A stretch of DNA of 64,000 nucleotides from Arthrobacter ramosus (lineage in GTDB: Bacteria; Actinomycetota; Actinomycetes; Actinomycetales; Micrococcaceae), in assembly GCF_039535095.1 (NCBI RefSeq), contig NZ_BAAAWN010000001.1:5146001-5210000 (forward strand). Reading direction: 5' to 3'. Made by a program: the position numbers and the translations under genes. Shown here piece after piece: positions 50,600 through 60,002 of this stretch (the stretch's first letter is position 1; every line of letters begins with the position of its first letter). Below the pieces are notes generated by a model. The model was not told the DNA's origin. It ran no database searches and saw only the letters and a list, made by a program, of their open reading frames with translations.

Positions 50600-52117
50600 C
50601 TAGATCTTGGTCTCTGAACCGGCAACCGGCAGGTTCGCGATCACGGGAGAGCTGCCTGTGAAGCCGTCGCGAGCCGCGGCGAGTTCGTGGATCTGCTTGC
50701 GGCACAGGTACCAGCCGACCACCATGAGGGCGCAGGCAATTGCCGTGACCAACATGGTGAGCGGGGAATCGATGAACACCATCACCAGCACGCCCGCCAG
50801 GAACAGCAGCGAAAGGTAACCGGTGTAAGGGGCGCCGAACATCCGGAAGGACGGACGCTTCAGCCAACCCTTGTCCGCCCAGCGCTTGAGCTGCATCTGG
50901 CACAGGACAATGGTTGCCCAGGTAACGACGATGCCCACGGAAGCGACGTTGAGCACGATTTCGAACGCCTGCGCCGGGACGAGGTAGTTCAGCGGAACAC
51001 CGAGCAAGGAGACGCCCGCGGTGATCGCGATGCCGCCGTAAGGGACACCGGCCTTGTTCATGCGCTGGGCGAACTTCGGAGCCGAACCGGCCACGGACAT
51101 GGAGCGCAGGATTCGGCCCGTGGAGTACAGCCCGGCGTTCAGGGACGACAACGCCGCCGTGAGGACCACGAGGTTCATGATCACGTCCACGCCCTGGATG
51201 CCGATGTGGCCGAAGAACGTCACGAACGGGCTGACGCCCTTCTCGTACGAGGTGTACGGCAGCAGCAGGGCCAGCAGGATGACGGAGCCGACATAGAAGA
51301 CCGCGATGCGGAAGACCACGGAGTTGATGGCCTTGGGCATGATCTTCTCGGGGTTTTCGGTCTCACCGGCCGCCGTGCCCACGAGCTCGATCGAGGCGTA
51401 GGCGAACAGCACACCCTGCATGAGGATGATCATCGGCAGCAGGCCGTTGGGGAAGATGCCGCCGTGGTCCGTGAGGAGGCTGAATCCGACCTCCTGGCCC
51501 GGTACCGGCGTGCCGAAGATGACGAAGAAGGTGCCGACCACGAGGAAGGCCGCCAGCGCGGCCACCTTGATGAGCGCGAAGTAGAACTCCATTTCGCCGA
51601 ACACCTTGACGGAAACCAGGTTCAGGCTCAGGACTACCACCAGGGCGATCAAGGCCCATGCCCACTGCGGAACAACGCCCATCCAGGGGACGTATTTGCC
51701 GAAGAAGTTCATGTAAAGGGCCGCGGCGGTGATGTCCACGATGGTGGTGGTGGCCCAGTTGATCCAGTAGAACCAGCCGGAGACAAACGCAGCCTTCTCG
51801 CCGAAGAACTCGCGGGCGTAGGAGACGAACGAGCCCGACGACGGGCGGTGCAGCACGAGTTCGCCGAGGGCGCGCAGGATCAGGAAGGCAAAGAAGCCGC
51901 AGACCGCGTATGCGATGACGAGGGAGGGGCCCGCAGCGTTGAGGCGGCCGCCGGCACCCAGGAACAGGCCGGTGCCGATGGCACCGCCGATCGCGATCAT
52001 CTGGATCTGACGCGGCTTCAGGCTTTTGTGATAGCCCTTGTCCTCGGCGTGGAGGAGCTTTTCAGTGGCGTGCGCCTGTGGCGGGACCGTGTGGTCCGTG
52101 ATGGGTGCATTGGTCAT
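50600..52117 (-). CDS. APC-family amino acid permease, probable L-asparagine permease
   Basis: A 505-aa transporter with 12 predicted helices; [20 protein letters not shown] opens helix 1 of the AAT branch and [20 protein letters not shown] is the conserved helix 6-7 block. It is the last gene of an operon with asparaginase and aspartate ammonia-lyase, which points to asparagine or aspartate uptake; D-Ser/D-Ala/Gly transport is the alternative suggested by close homologues. A second AAT permease is at 10066. Confidence 0.85.
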   Translation of the reverse strand: MTNAPITDHTVPPQAHATEKLLHAEDKGYHKSLKPRQIQMIAIGGAIGTGLFLGAGGRLNAAGPSLVIAYAVCGFFAFLILRALGELVLHRPSSGSFVSYAREFFGEKAAFVSGWFYWINWATTTIVDITAAALYMNFFGKYVPWMGVVPQWAWALIALVVVLSLNLVSVKVFGEMEFYFALIKVAALAAFLVVGTFFVIFGTPVPGQEVGFSLLTDHGGIFPNGLLPMIILMQGVLFAYASIELVGTAAGETENPEKIMPKAINSVVFRIAVFYVGSVILLALLLPYTSYEKGVSPFVTFFGHIGIQGVDVIMNLVVLTAALSSLNAGLYSTGRILRSMSVAGSAPKFAQRMNKAGVPYGGIAITAGVSLLGVPLNYLVPAQAFEIVLNVASVGIVVTWATIVLCQMQLKRWADKGWLKRPSFRMFGAPYTGYLSLLFLAGVLVMVFIDSPLTMLVTAIACALMVVGWYLCRKQIHELAAARDGFTGSSPVIANLPVAGSETKI

Positions 52118-52191
52118 GGGAATCCTTAAGGGGTGTCCTGTTTGGGGGTCCGGATCTCGCCGTCCGGCCTGTCTTTTCGCGCATTTCAGGC

Positions 52192-52221
52192 CCGACGGCG
52201 GCGAGTGAGCGCCGCCGTCGG
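52192..52221. terminator. Hairpin between aspA and the permease gene
   Basis: CCGACGGCGGCG (52192-52203) pairs perfectly with 52210-52221 around a 6-nt loop. No U tract follows on the minus strand, so partial termination within the operon is likely. Confidence 0.55.
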
Positions 52222-52243
52222 CGGACGTTTTGCGCGGCTCAGC

Positions 52244-53668
52244 CTAGTTGCTGAGGTTGGCCAGGCGTTCGGGACGGAGGAGCTCATCGAGCTGCTCCGA
52301 GGTCAGCAAGCCGTGTTCGAGAACGAGCTCAGCGACACCTTTGCCGCTTGCCAGCGCCTCTTGGGCGATGGCAGTGGCGGAGGCGTAGCCGATGTGCGGA
52401 TTGAGTGCCGTGACGAGTCCGATCGACTGCTCTACCGTGAGGCGCAGGCGTTCGGTGTTCGCGGTAATGCCCCGGATGCAGCGCGACGTGAGTGTGCGGC
52501 ACGCGGCTTCCAGGTGGGAGATGCTCTTGTGGAGGCTGTGGACGATAATCGGCTCGAAGGCGTTCAGCTGCAGCTGTCCCGCTTCGGCTGCCATGGTGAC
52601 AGTGACATCGTTGCCGATGACTTCATAGGCCACTTGGCTGACCACTTCCGGGATCACCGGATTGATCTTGCCTGGCATGATGGACGATCCCGACTGCACA
52701 GCCGGGAGGTTGATCTCGCCCAGTCCCGCACGCGGTCCGGAGGACAGCAAGCGGAGATCGTTGCAAATCTTGGAAAGCTTGACGGCGACGCGCTTGAGCA
52801 CGCCCGAGAGGTGGACGAACGCGCCCACATCCTGGGTGGCCTCGATGAGGTCGGCCGACGTGACCAGGGGCAGGCCGGTGATCTCAGCCAGGTGCCTGCA
52901 GGCTGCTGCGGCGTATCCAACGGGGGCGTTCAGGCCGGTTCCGATGGCAGTGGCGCCAAGGTTGATCTCGTGGATGAGTAGCTGGGACTCGGCCAGTCGA
53001 GCCCGGTCCTCGCCCACAGTCACGGCGTAACCGCCGAATTCCTGACCGAGGGTCATGGGGACGGCGTCCTGCAACTGCGTGCGGCCCATCTTGACCACGG
53101 TGCGGAATTCTTCGCCCTTTTCCGCGAACGCGACCTGAAGTTCCTGAAGAGCCGAAAGAAGGCCCTGGACGGAGAAAATGGTGGCCAGGTTGACGGCGGT
53201 GGGGTACACGTCGTTGGTGGACTGGCTCAAGTTGACGTGGTCGTTCGGGTGCAGCCTGGCGTAGTCGCCCTTGGGGTGGCCAAGGATTTCAAGGGCACGG
53301 TTGGCAATGACCTCGTTGGCGTTCATGTTGGAGCTCGTGCCGGCACCGCCCTGGATGACATCCACCATGAACTCCTCGTGGAGCTTGCCGTCCAAGATGT
53401 CCTGGCAGGCCTGCTCGATCGCGTCCGCCCGTTCGTCGTCCAGGAGGCCGAGCTCGCGGTTGGTGCGGGCGGCGGCGAGCTTGACTGCGGCGAGGCCCTT
53501 GACGAGGTTGGCGTTGCTGGCCAGCGGGTGGCCCGTGATGGGGAAGTTCTCGATGGCACGCAGCGTGTGCACGCCCCAGTAGGCATCAGCAGGGACGTCG
53601 CGGTCGCCGAGGAGATCGTGTTCCGAGCGGAACCCTGGAATTGTCGTGGAGTGCACGGCAGATGTCAT
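52244..53668 (-). CDS. aspA: Aspartate ammonia-lyase
   Basis: A 474-aa fumarase/aspartase-family enzyme that turns aspartate into fumarate and ammonia. The signature GSSIMPGKINPVIPE is near residue 325; EHDLLGDRDVPADAYWGVHT and QGGAGTSSNMNANEVIANRA are the usual N-terminal blocks. AAGGA precedes the ATG. It sits after asparaginase and before the permease, so asparagine is taken to fumarate in two steps. Confidence 0.93.
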   Translation of the reverse strand: MTSAVHSTTIPGFRSEHDLLGDRDVPADAYWGVHTLRAIENFPITGHPLASNANLVKGLAAVKLAAARTNRELGLLDDERADAIEQACQDILDGKLHEEFMVDVIQGGAGTSSNMNANEVIANRALEILGHPKGDYARLHPNDHVNLSQSTNDVYPTAVNLATIFSVQGLLSALQELQVAFAEKGEEFRTVVKMGRTQLQDAVPMTLGQEFGGYAVTVGEDRARLAESQLLIHEINLGATAIGTGLNAPVGYAAAACRHLAEITGLPLVTSADLIEATQDVGAFVHLSGVLKRVAVKLSKICNDLRLLSSGPRAGLGEINLPAVQSGSSIMPGKINPVIPEVVSQVAYEVIGNDVTVTMAAEAGQLQLNAFEPIIVHSLHKSISHLEAACRTLTSRCIRGITANTERLRLTVEQSIGLVTALNPHIGYASATAIAQEALASGKGVAELVLEHGLLTSEQLDELLRPERLANLSN

Positions 53669-53703
53669 TGCTGTCCTTTGGTCTTTGTGCTTGTTTGACT
53701 GCG

Positions 53704-54729
53704 TCAGTTGGATGCGAGGAAGTTCGCGGCACGCAGCACGCCAACAGGGTGGCCGCCGCCCAACACGGGCGCACTGGCGAGCGTGGCGAGCTGGCCGCCG
53801 TCGAGCCCTAGTTCCTCAAGGACGCGGACGGTGACGGGCATGCGTGCGCGGTCGCCGCCGTCGGAGATCTTGATGGCGATGCCGGTGCCATTGCGCAGGC
53901 CGATGAGCTGGAGGCCTTCGAAGCCGTCCTTGGCCAGCAGCCCGGGAACCGTACGCATGATGGCTGCGACGTCGCGACCCTCGCCGGCCACCATCTCGGG
54001 GAAGGCGCGCATGGCGTGGGCTACCTGGCCTTCTGCTTCCGTGTTGTCCGCCGCGGCCATACGGCCATAGGCCCGGGCCATGCCGTGCAGGCTGTGGGCA
54101 AAGAGCGGGGTGCCGCAACCGTCCGTGCTGATGGCCGCTGCTTCTTCGCCCGTGAGTTCGGTGATGGTGTCCTTCACGAGCACCTGGAGGGGATGCTCGG
54201 GATGCAGGTAGCCCTGGACGGGCCAGCCGTTGATTACGCACGTGGCGGCCATGGACGCGTGCTTGCCGGAACAGTTCTGGGCGAGCTGGGTGGGCTGGCC
54301 GCCGGCGCGGAGCCATGCTTCGCGCTCGGCGGTGCCGTAGGGGAGGTCGGTGCTGTTTTCCAACGCGCTTTTGTCCAGGCCATGCATTTCGAGGATCCGT
54401 GCGGCGCCGTCGAGGTGCATCGCGGCGCCGGAGTGGCTTGCCGCGGTGAGGGCGAGGAGGTTCTCCGGAAGCTTGAGCCCCGCCCGGACCATGGCGACCG
54501 CCTGCAGCGGTTTGAGGGAGGACCGTGGGTAGAACGCGGCGTCGGGCTCGCCCGCTTCGAGGAGTGTTTCGCCGTCCGGCCCGACGGCGATGAGGGAGCC
54601 GTAGTGGATGCTCTCGACCAAGCCGTCGCGGGTCTGTTCCGCGAGGGGGACGTGGCGCGGGGTCGTTGGAATGGTTGCTGCCGGGGGGTCTAGCGGCATA
54701 GCGGGGCGCGTTGCATGCGGGGTGGGCAT
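53704..54729 (-). CDS. ansA: L-asparaginase II family (thermolabile, Rhizobium AnsA-like)
   Basis: A 341-aa asparaginase of the PF06089 type, unrelated to the E. coli enzymes. The catalytic Ser-Lys region FYPRSSLKPLQAVAMVRAGL is near residue 73; NCSGKHASMAATC carries the second conserved site, and STDGCGTPLFAHSLHGMA the zinc-type Cys/His residues. ATG 54729 follows GAAGGAAG; an ATG at 54753 overlapping the regulator stop (ATGA) would add 8 residues. Confidence 0.9.
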   Translation of the reverse strand: MPTPHATRPAMPLDPPAATIPTTPRHVPLAEQTRDGLVESIHYGSLIAVGPDGETLLEAGEPDAAFYPRSSLKPLQAVAMVRAGLKLPENLLALTAASHSGAAMHLDGAARILEMHGLDKSALENSTDLPYGTAEREAWLRAGGQPTQLAQNCSGKHASMAATCVINGWPVQGYLHPEHPLQVLVKDTITELTGEEAAAISTDGCGTPLFAHSLHGMARAYGRMAAADNTEAEGQVAHAMRAFPEMVAGEGRDVAAIMRTVPGLLAKDGFEGLQLIGLRNGTGIAIKISDGGDRARMPVTVRVLEELGLDGGQLATLASAPVLGGGHPVGVLRAANFLASN

Positions 54730-54749
54730 GACTTCCTTCAGTTGGTGGA

Positions 54750-55556
54750 TCATTTGCTGAGGATGGTGTCCAACGCAACGCTGACGGCGCTGAGATGGTC
54801 GGCCATGGCGGCTTCGGCGGCGGGAGCGTCACCGGCTTCGATGGCTTCGACGATGCGGAGGTGTTCATCGTCTGAAACATGCTGACGGTCGGCCACCATG
54901 TTCAAGGTTTCTGATTGATGGGCCAGGGCTTCGCGGATGTCTGCGACAACGCTTTCGAAGACCTTGTTGCCGCTTGCGCGGGCAATGGCAGAATGGAAAC
55001 TGGCGTCGAGGCTGACCCAGGTCTCAGGGTCGGTCTCGGCTGCCATTGAACTCACGATTTCCTTGAGGTGTTCGAGTTCTTCCGGGCTGCGGCGTTTTGC
55101 CGCCAGGCCGGCTGCCGGGACTTCGATATGCGGGCGTGCCTCATTGAGGTCCCGTGCCGAGTACTGACCGAGTGTGAGGTCATTGGCCACCCGGTCCGCG
55201 ACGACGAACGTGCCTTCTCCGGTCTTGGTGACCGTCAGCCCGAGCGCAGTGCAGGACCGGAGAGCCTCACGGATAACCGAGCGGCTCACCCCGTACTGCG
55301 CGGCCAAGGTGGCTTCAGAGCTGAGTTTGGCCCCGACTTCCACGGTTCCGTCTTCGATGTCCTGGCGGATGGAGCTGAACACGGCTTCCGCGGCACTGAA
55401 GCGGGCGAGGGGCCGAGGGCTCGATGGCCCGGGCACTTGGGCCGGCCGGGGGACGGCGCCGCTTGTGGCGGTGCGCTGGTCAGCCGCAGCTTTCTGGCTG
55501 ACGGCTGGCTGTCCAGTGGCGGCCTGTCCGGCTGTCCGGCTGTCTGACAGGTTCAC
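54750..55556 (-). CDS. GntR/FCD-family regulator of the asparagine operon
   Basis: About 268 aa: an unusual 60-residue Ala/Pro/Gln-rich N-terminus, then the winged helix VGAKLSSEATLAAQYGVSRS and IREALRSCTALGLTVTKTGE, then an FCD domain (LDASFHSAIARASGNKVFES). A GTG at 55556 is the likely start: a good promoter, TTGACA (55587-55592) and CATATT (55563-55568) with an 18-bp spacer, places transcription at that codon, so the mRNA is probably leaderless. It is coupled to ansA and presumably represses the operon until asparagine or aspartate is present. Confidence 0.83.
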   Translation of the reverse strand: MNLSDSRTAGQAATGQPAVSQKAAADQRTATSGAVPRPAQVPGPSSPRPLARFSAAEAVFSSIRQDIEDGTVEVGAKLSSEATLAAQYGVSRSVIREALRSCTALGLTVTKTGEGTFVVADRVANDLTLGQYSARDLNEARPHIEVPAAGLAAKRRSPEELEHLKEIVSSMAAETDPETWVSLDASFHSAIARASGNKVFESVVADIREALAHQSETLNMVADRQHVSDDEHLRIVEAIEAGDAPAAEAAMADHLSAVSVALDTILSK

Positions 55557-55562
55557 GCTATG

Positions 55563-55592
55563 AATATGGCACGGGTCACAGGGTGGTGTCAA
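55563..55592 (-). promoter_or_regulatory. Promoter of the asparagine operon
   Basis: On the minus strand, TTGACA and CATATT are separated by 18 bp; the -10 box ends 6 bp before the GTG at 55556. There is no ribosome site between them. A separate palindrome GCCGGT-CGA-ACCGGC lies upstream at 55642-55656. Confidence 0.6.
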
Positions 55593-55699
55593 GATTCTCC
55601 GGCTTGCTGGGTGAGCCCTCGACTTAAATGCTGAATAGGCAGCCGGTCGAACCGGCATTTGTGAGGCCAACGAACTCCTGCCGGAGCATAATTGCATCC

Positions 55700-56317
55700 A
55701 TGGCCAACCGTCCGCGCGGGGGATGGGATTCAACGACACAGACAGCACCGCCCATCACGGTCGAGGTGCCGGTCCTCGGGATCGGTGCAGGGCCTTCGGA
55801 CTATGAGGAGTTGGCGCGCTACGCGGTGGCGCTGCGCAGGCCGCGGGGACTGCACATGACCCTGTTGCACCTAGGCGTCCTGGATGACTTTTGCCGGGAC
55901 GTGGCCGATTGGACCAAAGGCAACACCAGCGCCGAGTCGGCCCTGCTCAGGATCGTCGCGTGGCTCGAGGCTCTGCCCGTGCTGGAGGCTTTCTCCGGCA
56001 GCGCCGAACGGCTGATCGTCCTAGGCAGCGGCGGAGTCTGCGGACTGGAAGTGGATGTACCCGTCTCGGTGCGTGACTATCAGGTCTTCCTCGTGCACGC
56101 CCTTCACGAACTACTGGATCAACTGCTTGTCGACAACATCGACGACTTCATCCTCAGCTCCCCTGCCCTTGGATTCCGCTCCCCTCGCTGGGTACCCCAT
56201 GTGGCTGTGGGCAGGCCAAAGAACAGGGGTCGCGGACCGTGGGAGATTGGCCGGGTCGGAGTTGAGTTCGGCGAATCGCGGATCCGGAACCGCCAGCATT
56301 TCCCTCAATTGCCGTAG
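55700..56317 (+). CDS. 2H phosphoesterase-superfamily protein (2'-5' RNA ligase-like)
   Basis: About 205 aa. The two signature motifs are RGLHMTLLHLGVLDDF near residue 52 and WVPHVAVGRPKN near 170, matching the paired HxT/HxV sites of 2H phosphoesterases, here HMT and HVA. Such proteins act on 2'-5' or cyclic phosphate bonds in RNA. The second motif's Thr/Ser is Ala, so activity is uncertain. It stands alone and its end overlaps a toxin relic on the other strand by 13 bp. Confidence 0.72.
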   Translation: MANRPRGGWDSTTQTAPPITVEVPVLGIGAGPSDYEELARYAVALRRPRGLHMTLLHLGVLDDFCRDVADWTKGNTSAESALLRIVAWLEALPVLEAFSGSAERLIVLGSGGVCGLEVDVPVSVRDYQVFLVHALHELLDQLLVDNIDDFILSSPALGFRSPRWVPHVAVGRPKNRGRGPWEIGRVGVEFGESRIRNRQHFPQLP

Positions 56318-56430
56318 TGGTACCTGCAAGCGGCGATAAGCACCTCGATGCCATCGTCAGTTTCGACGAACTTGCACACCAGGCGATGTTCGTCCGTGAT
56401 GCGCCGTGCTGGGCTTGAAATGGGTACGGC
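56305..56430 (-). pseudogene. C-terminal remnant of a YoeB/Txe-family toxin
   Basis: The minus strand reads SPARRITDEHRLVCKFVETD then DGIEVLIAACRYHYGN and stops at 56305. This is the C-terminal half of YoeB-type mRNA interferases, including the Arg-Ile-x-x-Glu-His block and the catalytic His-Tyr of RYHY. No start codon, N-terminal half or YefM antitoxin is present. It is too short to be functional. Confidence 0.7.
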
Positions 56431-56437
56431 ACGGTCG

Positions 56438-56467
56438 GTGGACGTCCTGGACTACCAGGACGTCCAC
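56438..56467. terminator. Terminator after phospholipase C gene
   Basis: GTGGACGTCCTGG (56438-56450) pairs perfectly with 56455-56467 around the loop ACTA, about 50 bp past the phospholipase stop codon on the minus strand. Confidence 0.7.
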
Positions 56468-56514
56468 GGGCTCGCTTACATCCGCGGACCCGAAGGGCTG
56501 ATGCCAACGGGTCT

Positions 56515-58638
56515 TTACTGGTGGTTGAGTGCGCCGGCTGCGGCGGGGTCGCTGTAGCTGGGTTTCCCGTTTTCATGGTGGCCCGCGAACCGTCGCAGGT
56601 ACTGCGGGGCGTCTTCATCGGCAACGCTCACGTCGTACCAGCCGTGGCTGGACTCCAGTTCGATGTCCCTGGTAACGGTCTTCCTGGGCGGGACCGTCAC
56701 TTTGAGCGCTTTGCCTTGGTCGTAGGCATTGGAAATGCGGATTTTCCGGGGACGCGTTCCGGAATTGCTGAGCACGAGCTGCACCGGGGTGCCAGCGACG
56801 TCCTCTTGCACCTTGACTTGGAGCTCGTCCGGGTCCGTGAGAGTGCCCTTGAATTCGGCAAGGTACCCGTTTGCGCCCCACACCCCCAGGTCGTAGGCAG
56901 AGTCGCCGGACCATGAATCGCGGACAGTGTCTTTCGCGGCAATCTGGTAACGGCGCGGCGCATCCTGCGGAGTTCGTCCGTTCCGGACCAAGAAGTGGGC
57001 GCCGGCTTCTCCCTGATTTGCGAATTCCAGGCTGAGTTCCGAGCTACCGGAGCGTACGAACTCGACGCCGAACAGATACGGAAGCGGGCGCGCCGGCCGG
57101 ACTCCAGGTGCTTGCTGCGGCATTGACTGCGGATTCTGGACCGAGAATGGCTGGCCCTGCCCTTGGATGGGAGCAGGCGGATTCATTGCCGTGAAGTCGG
57201 CCTGCGCCCTGGAGAAGTCAAACGCCGATGTGAGGTCTCCGCAGACGGAACGGCGCCAGTCGCTGATGTTCGGCTCTGGCACGCGGAATCGCTTTTCCAG
57301 GAATCGGATGACTGAGGTGTGGTCGAATACTTCCGAGCACACCCATCCGCCCTTGCTCCAGGGTGAGATGACCACAAGTGGAACCCTGGGCCCGAGGCCA
57401 ATGGGTTGTTTTCCGTGGGGGTCGGCGCCGGGCACCAAGGGGTGGGCTTCGCCCGGGTGCAGGTCCAGATCGAGGAATTCATCGGCCAAGCTAGCCGACA
57501 GCGACGCCGATACCATGCCGTCGGTTCCCGGGCGGTTCTTCAATGGTGGCATGGGAGGCACGACGTGGTCGAAGAAGCCATCGTTCTCGTCATAATTCAG
57601 GATCAGCGCCGTCTTTGCCCAGACTTTAGGGTCGGCGGTAAGCGCGTCCAGGACCGTGTCGATGTAGTACGCGCCGTCCGTGGGCGAAGCCGAGGGATGC
57701 TCGCTGTACTTGTAGGGCGAAACTATCCACGATACGGAGGGCAGTGTGCCGTTGAGCACGTGCTGTTTCAGTTCGGCAAGGGTGTGTGTCGATGCGCCGT
57801 TGTCTACGAGCGGCCCGCTGGCCCCCTGGGCTTTCTGGAAGTTGGCGAAGAATTCAAGGGAATTGTCGGTGTAGTTGTCCGTCGGTTGTCCCGGAACACC
57901 CGTTCCGCCCTGGTAGACGCGCCAGCTGATGCCCTTCTGCTGAAGCCGTTCTGCGTACGTGGTCCAGGTATAGCCGTTAGTGACGTTGCGTTCCCCGATG
58001 CCGGGCCCGTTCTTGGCCGAGCCGAGCCGGTTTTGCGGGTCGATTGTGCCCGTCCACAGAGCGATGCGGTTCGGTGCGGTATCGGCGTGGACGGAAGCAA
58101 AATACGCATCGCAAACGGTGAATGAATCCGCGAGGGCGCGATGGAAGCTGTTTTCTTTCTCGGACAGATAGGCCATCGTCAGTACGTCTTGTTTTTGGTT
58201 TACCCACTGGTCCCAGCGGCCCTCGTTCCAAGCCAAGTGGCCGCTGCTCCAGCCATGGTCGGTGCCGGCAATGTTTTCGGATGTCCTGGCTGAGTCGATG
58301 TAGAACGGCAGGACGTATTTTGCGTCTGCAGGCAACCCGCGTGCGTGGTAGCGAGCGGTTTGAACGGTTGCAGGGGGTTGATGCCAAACGTCGTCGCCGT
58401 TGGGAAGGCGCCACGGGCGTGGATCGCCGAAGCCACGCACCCCCCTCATGGTGCCAAAGTAGTGATCGAAGGACCGGTTCTCCTGCATGAGGATGACCAC
58501 ATGTTCGACGTCGTCGATCGTGCCGCTTCGTACGGCCGGTTCAGCCGCCAAGGCTCTCCCGATCGATGCTGGCAGCGCCATTGATGCGGCGGCAGCCGCA
58601 ACGCCCCCGAGCAATTGCCTCCGGTTCACCGTAACCAT
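56515..58638 (-). CDS. Phosphocholine-specific phospholipase C, Tat-exported
   Basis: A 707-aa secreted enzyme. The N-terminus has a twin-arginine signal, NRRQLLGGVAAAAASMALPA. The phosphoesterase domain starts with VEHVVILMQENRSFDHYFGT, holding the catalytic Asn/Thr-equivalent region, and continues to about residue 500; NYDENDGFFDHVVPP is a metal site. Two C-terminal DUF756 modules follow (near 530-610 and 620-700). ATG 58638 has GGGAAGG upstream. It releases phosphocholine from phosphatidylcholine or sphingomyelin, a source of phosphate. A PHO box lies upstream. Confidence 0.9.
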   Translation of the reverse strand: MVTVNRRQLLGGVAAAAASMALPASIGRALAAEPAVRSGTIDDVEHVVILMQENRSFDHYFGTMRGVRGFGDPRPWRLPNGDDVWHQPPATVQTARYHARGLPADAKYVLPFYIDSARTSENIAGTDHGWSSGHLAWNEGRWDQWVNQKQDVLTMAYLSEKENSFHRALADSFTVCDAYFASVHADTAPNRIALWTGTIDPQNRLGSAKNGPGIGERNVTNGYTWTTYAERLQQKGISWRVYQGGTGVPGQPTDNYTDNSLEFFANFQKAQGASGPLVDNGASTHTLAELKQHVLNGTLPSVSWIVSPYKYSEHPSASPTDGAYYIDTVLDALTADPKVWAKTALILNYDENDGFFDHVVPPMPPLKNRPGTDGMVSASLSASLADEFLDLDLHPGEAHPLVPGADPHGKQPIGLGPRVPLVVISPWSKGGWVCSEVFDHTSVIRFLEKRFRVPEPNISDWRRSVCGDLTSAFDFSRAQADFTAMNPPAPIQGQGQPFSVQNPQSMPQQAPGVRPARPLPYLFGVEFVRSGSSELSLEFANQGEAGAHFLVRNGRTPQDAPRRYQIAAKDTVRDSWSGDSAYDLGVWGANGYLAEFKGTLTDPDELQVKVQEDVAGTPVQLVLSNSGTRPRKIRISNAYDQGKALKVTVPPRKTVTRDIELESSHGWYDVSVADEDAPQYLRRFAGHHENGKPSYSDPAAAGALNHQ

Positions 58639-58698
58639 GTTCGTACCTTCCCTAGCTTTGGATGTTTGCCCCCTGAATCTTGTCAGCGCCCATCTGGC

Positions 58699-58731
58699 AG
58701 CCAATGAACCAGCACTTGACACACAATGAAC
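58699..58731 (-). promoter_or_regulatory. PHO box upstream of phospholipase C
   Basis: On the minus strand three 11-bp direct units read GTTCATTGTGT, GTCAAGTGCTG and GTTCATTGGCT. This is the layout of actinobacterial PhoP boxes (GTTCACC-type 11-bp repeats), about 60-93 bp before the start codon. The rest of the 336-bp gap to the glycosyltransferase shows no further gene. Confidence 0.6.
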
Positions 58732-58974
58732 AAAAATCAAAGATATGTGGCGCAAAGCGAACGCGCGGACAAGCTTTTAAGGGGTCTCCGGAGGTCAGGG
58801 CAACCGCGCTGGCTGTGAGCCTGGGGACGTGGATCCTGTACCACCGCTTCAACAGGGGCTTGCGGTGCGCCCCGTCGAGCGGCTGCCTTCCACGCCAGCT
58901 GGACGGGTTATATGGTCAACACCATGGTCTGAGGACCGTGAGGCCAAACGACCGGCGTGATGGAGGAGTAGCTC

Positions 58975-59994
58975 TTGGTCGAGATCCGCATGATTTTGCC
59001 CGCAAATGTGCGCCATCGTTCCGGGGGAAATATCTACAACGCGAGGCTGGCGGAAGCCCTCCGCGCCCAGGGCGCAGAGGTCTCGGTCTGTAAGCTCGAC
59101 GGCGACTGGCCTTCCGGAACTGCCGGAGACCGGAGGCGCTTTGCCGATGCACTTGCCGGAGGCGACCCGCCCATCTACATTGTCGACGGCCTGATTGCCT
59201 CGGGCGCGCCCACGGAAATCGAGACAGCAACCGGTGCCGGGCACCGCGTCTGGGTGCTGCTCCACGTGCCCCCTTCCGGTGAGGATCCAGTGGAAACGAG
59301 CGCGCTCCGCGCAGCAACAGGTCTTCTCTGCACTGGTTCCCGTACTGCTGAAGCGGCCAGAAGATTGGGCCTGAGCAACGTGCATCTGGCGACCCCCGGT
59401 GCAGATCTCCCGTCGAGAGCCCGCCCAAGTCCACGAGGGGCTGCGGCGGCACCGCATTTCATTATGGTGGGCGCCCTACTCCCCAATAAGGACCAGATCT
59501 TCTTTGTCGACGCGCTGGCCAGGATCAAGGACTTGGCGTGGACCGCAGCGCTTGTGGGCTCCACAAAAGCAAACCCCTCCTACGCCGCCGCCGTGCGGGA
59601 GCGCATCCTCCGGAATGGACTTGAAAAGCGGGCGGAAACAACAGCTGAGCTTTCCGGCCCGGCCTTGGAGGAGCAGTGGCTCCGTGCTGATCTCAGTCTG
59701 TTGATCTCACACTCGGAGTCCTTCGGCATGGTGGTCCAGGAGTCCTTGGCTCACGGCATACCGGTAGTCGTCCGCAAGGGAACCGGCGCCGTCGAAGCGC
59801 TCGGGGCCCACGGTGCCGGTGAAGCGATCGATCTCACCGCAGGAATCGGATCGCTGGAGAATCTCCTGCGGAGATGGCTTGGCGACCCTGCCCTGCGGGA
59901 GGGATGGCGGGTAGCAGCCGAGGCAGCCAGCAGGGTGTTGCCGCGATGGGAAGACACCGCACGGGCGGTCCTTCGCGCCGTCACGGCGGCGTAA
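58975..59994 (+). CDS. GT4-family glycosyltransferase
   Basis: A 339-aa glycosyltransferase of GT-B fold. SGGNIYNARLAEALRAQGAE is the N-terminal acceptor-side start; FIMVGALLPNKDQIFFVDAL begins the nucleotide-sugar domain; SHSESFGMVVQESLAHGIPV carries the E-x7-E motif. GGAGGAG precedes the TTG start. No signal peptide. Substrates unknown. Confidence 0.82.
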   Translation: MVEIRMILPANVRHRSGGNIYNARLAEALRAQGAEVSVCKLDGDWPSGTAGDRRRFADALAGGDPPIYIVDGLIASGAPTEIETATGAGHRVWVLLHVPPSGEDPVETSALRAATGLLCTGSRTAEAARRLGLSNVHLATPGADLPSRARPSPRGAAAAPHFIMVGALLPNKDQIFFVDALARIKDLAWTAALVGSTKANPSYAAAVRERILRNGLEKRAETTAELSGPALEEQWLRADLSLLISHSESFGMVVQESLAHGIPVVVRKGTGAVEALGAHGAGEAIDLTAGIGSLENLLRRWLGDPALREGWRVAAEAASRVLPRWEDTARAVLRAVTAA

Positions 59995-60002
59995 GAGCTT
60001 AG

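Noticed and set aside
58680..59093. 137-codon frame running into the glycosyltransferase start
   Set aside because: It overlaps the PHO box and the start of the glycosyltransferase in another frame; composition is Arg-rich and lacks motifs.
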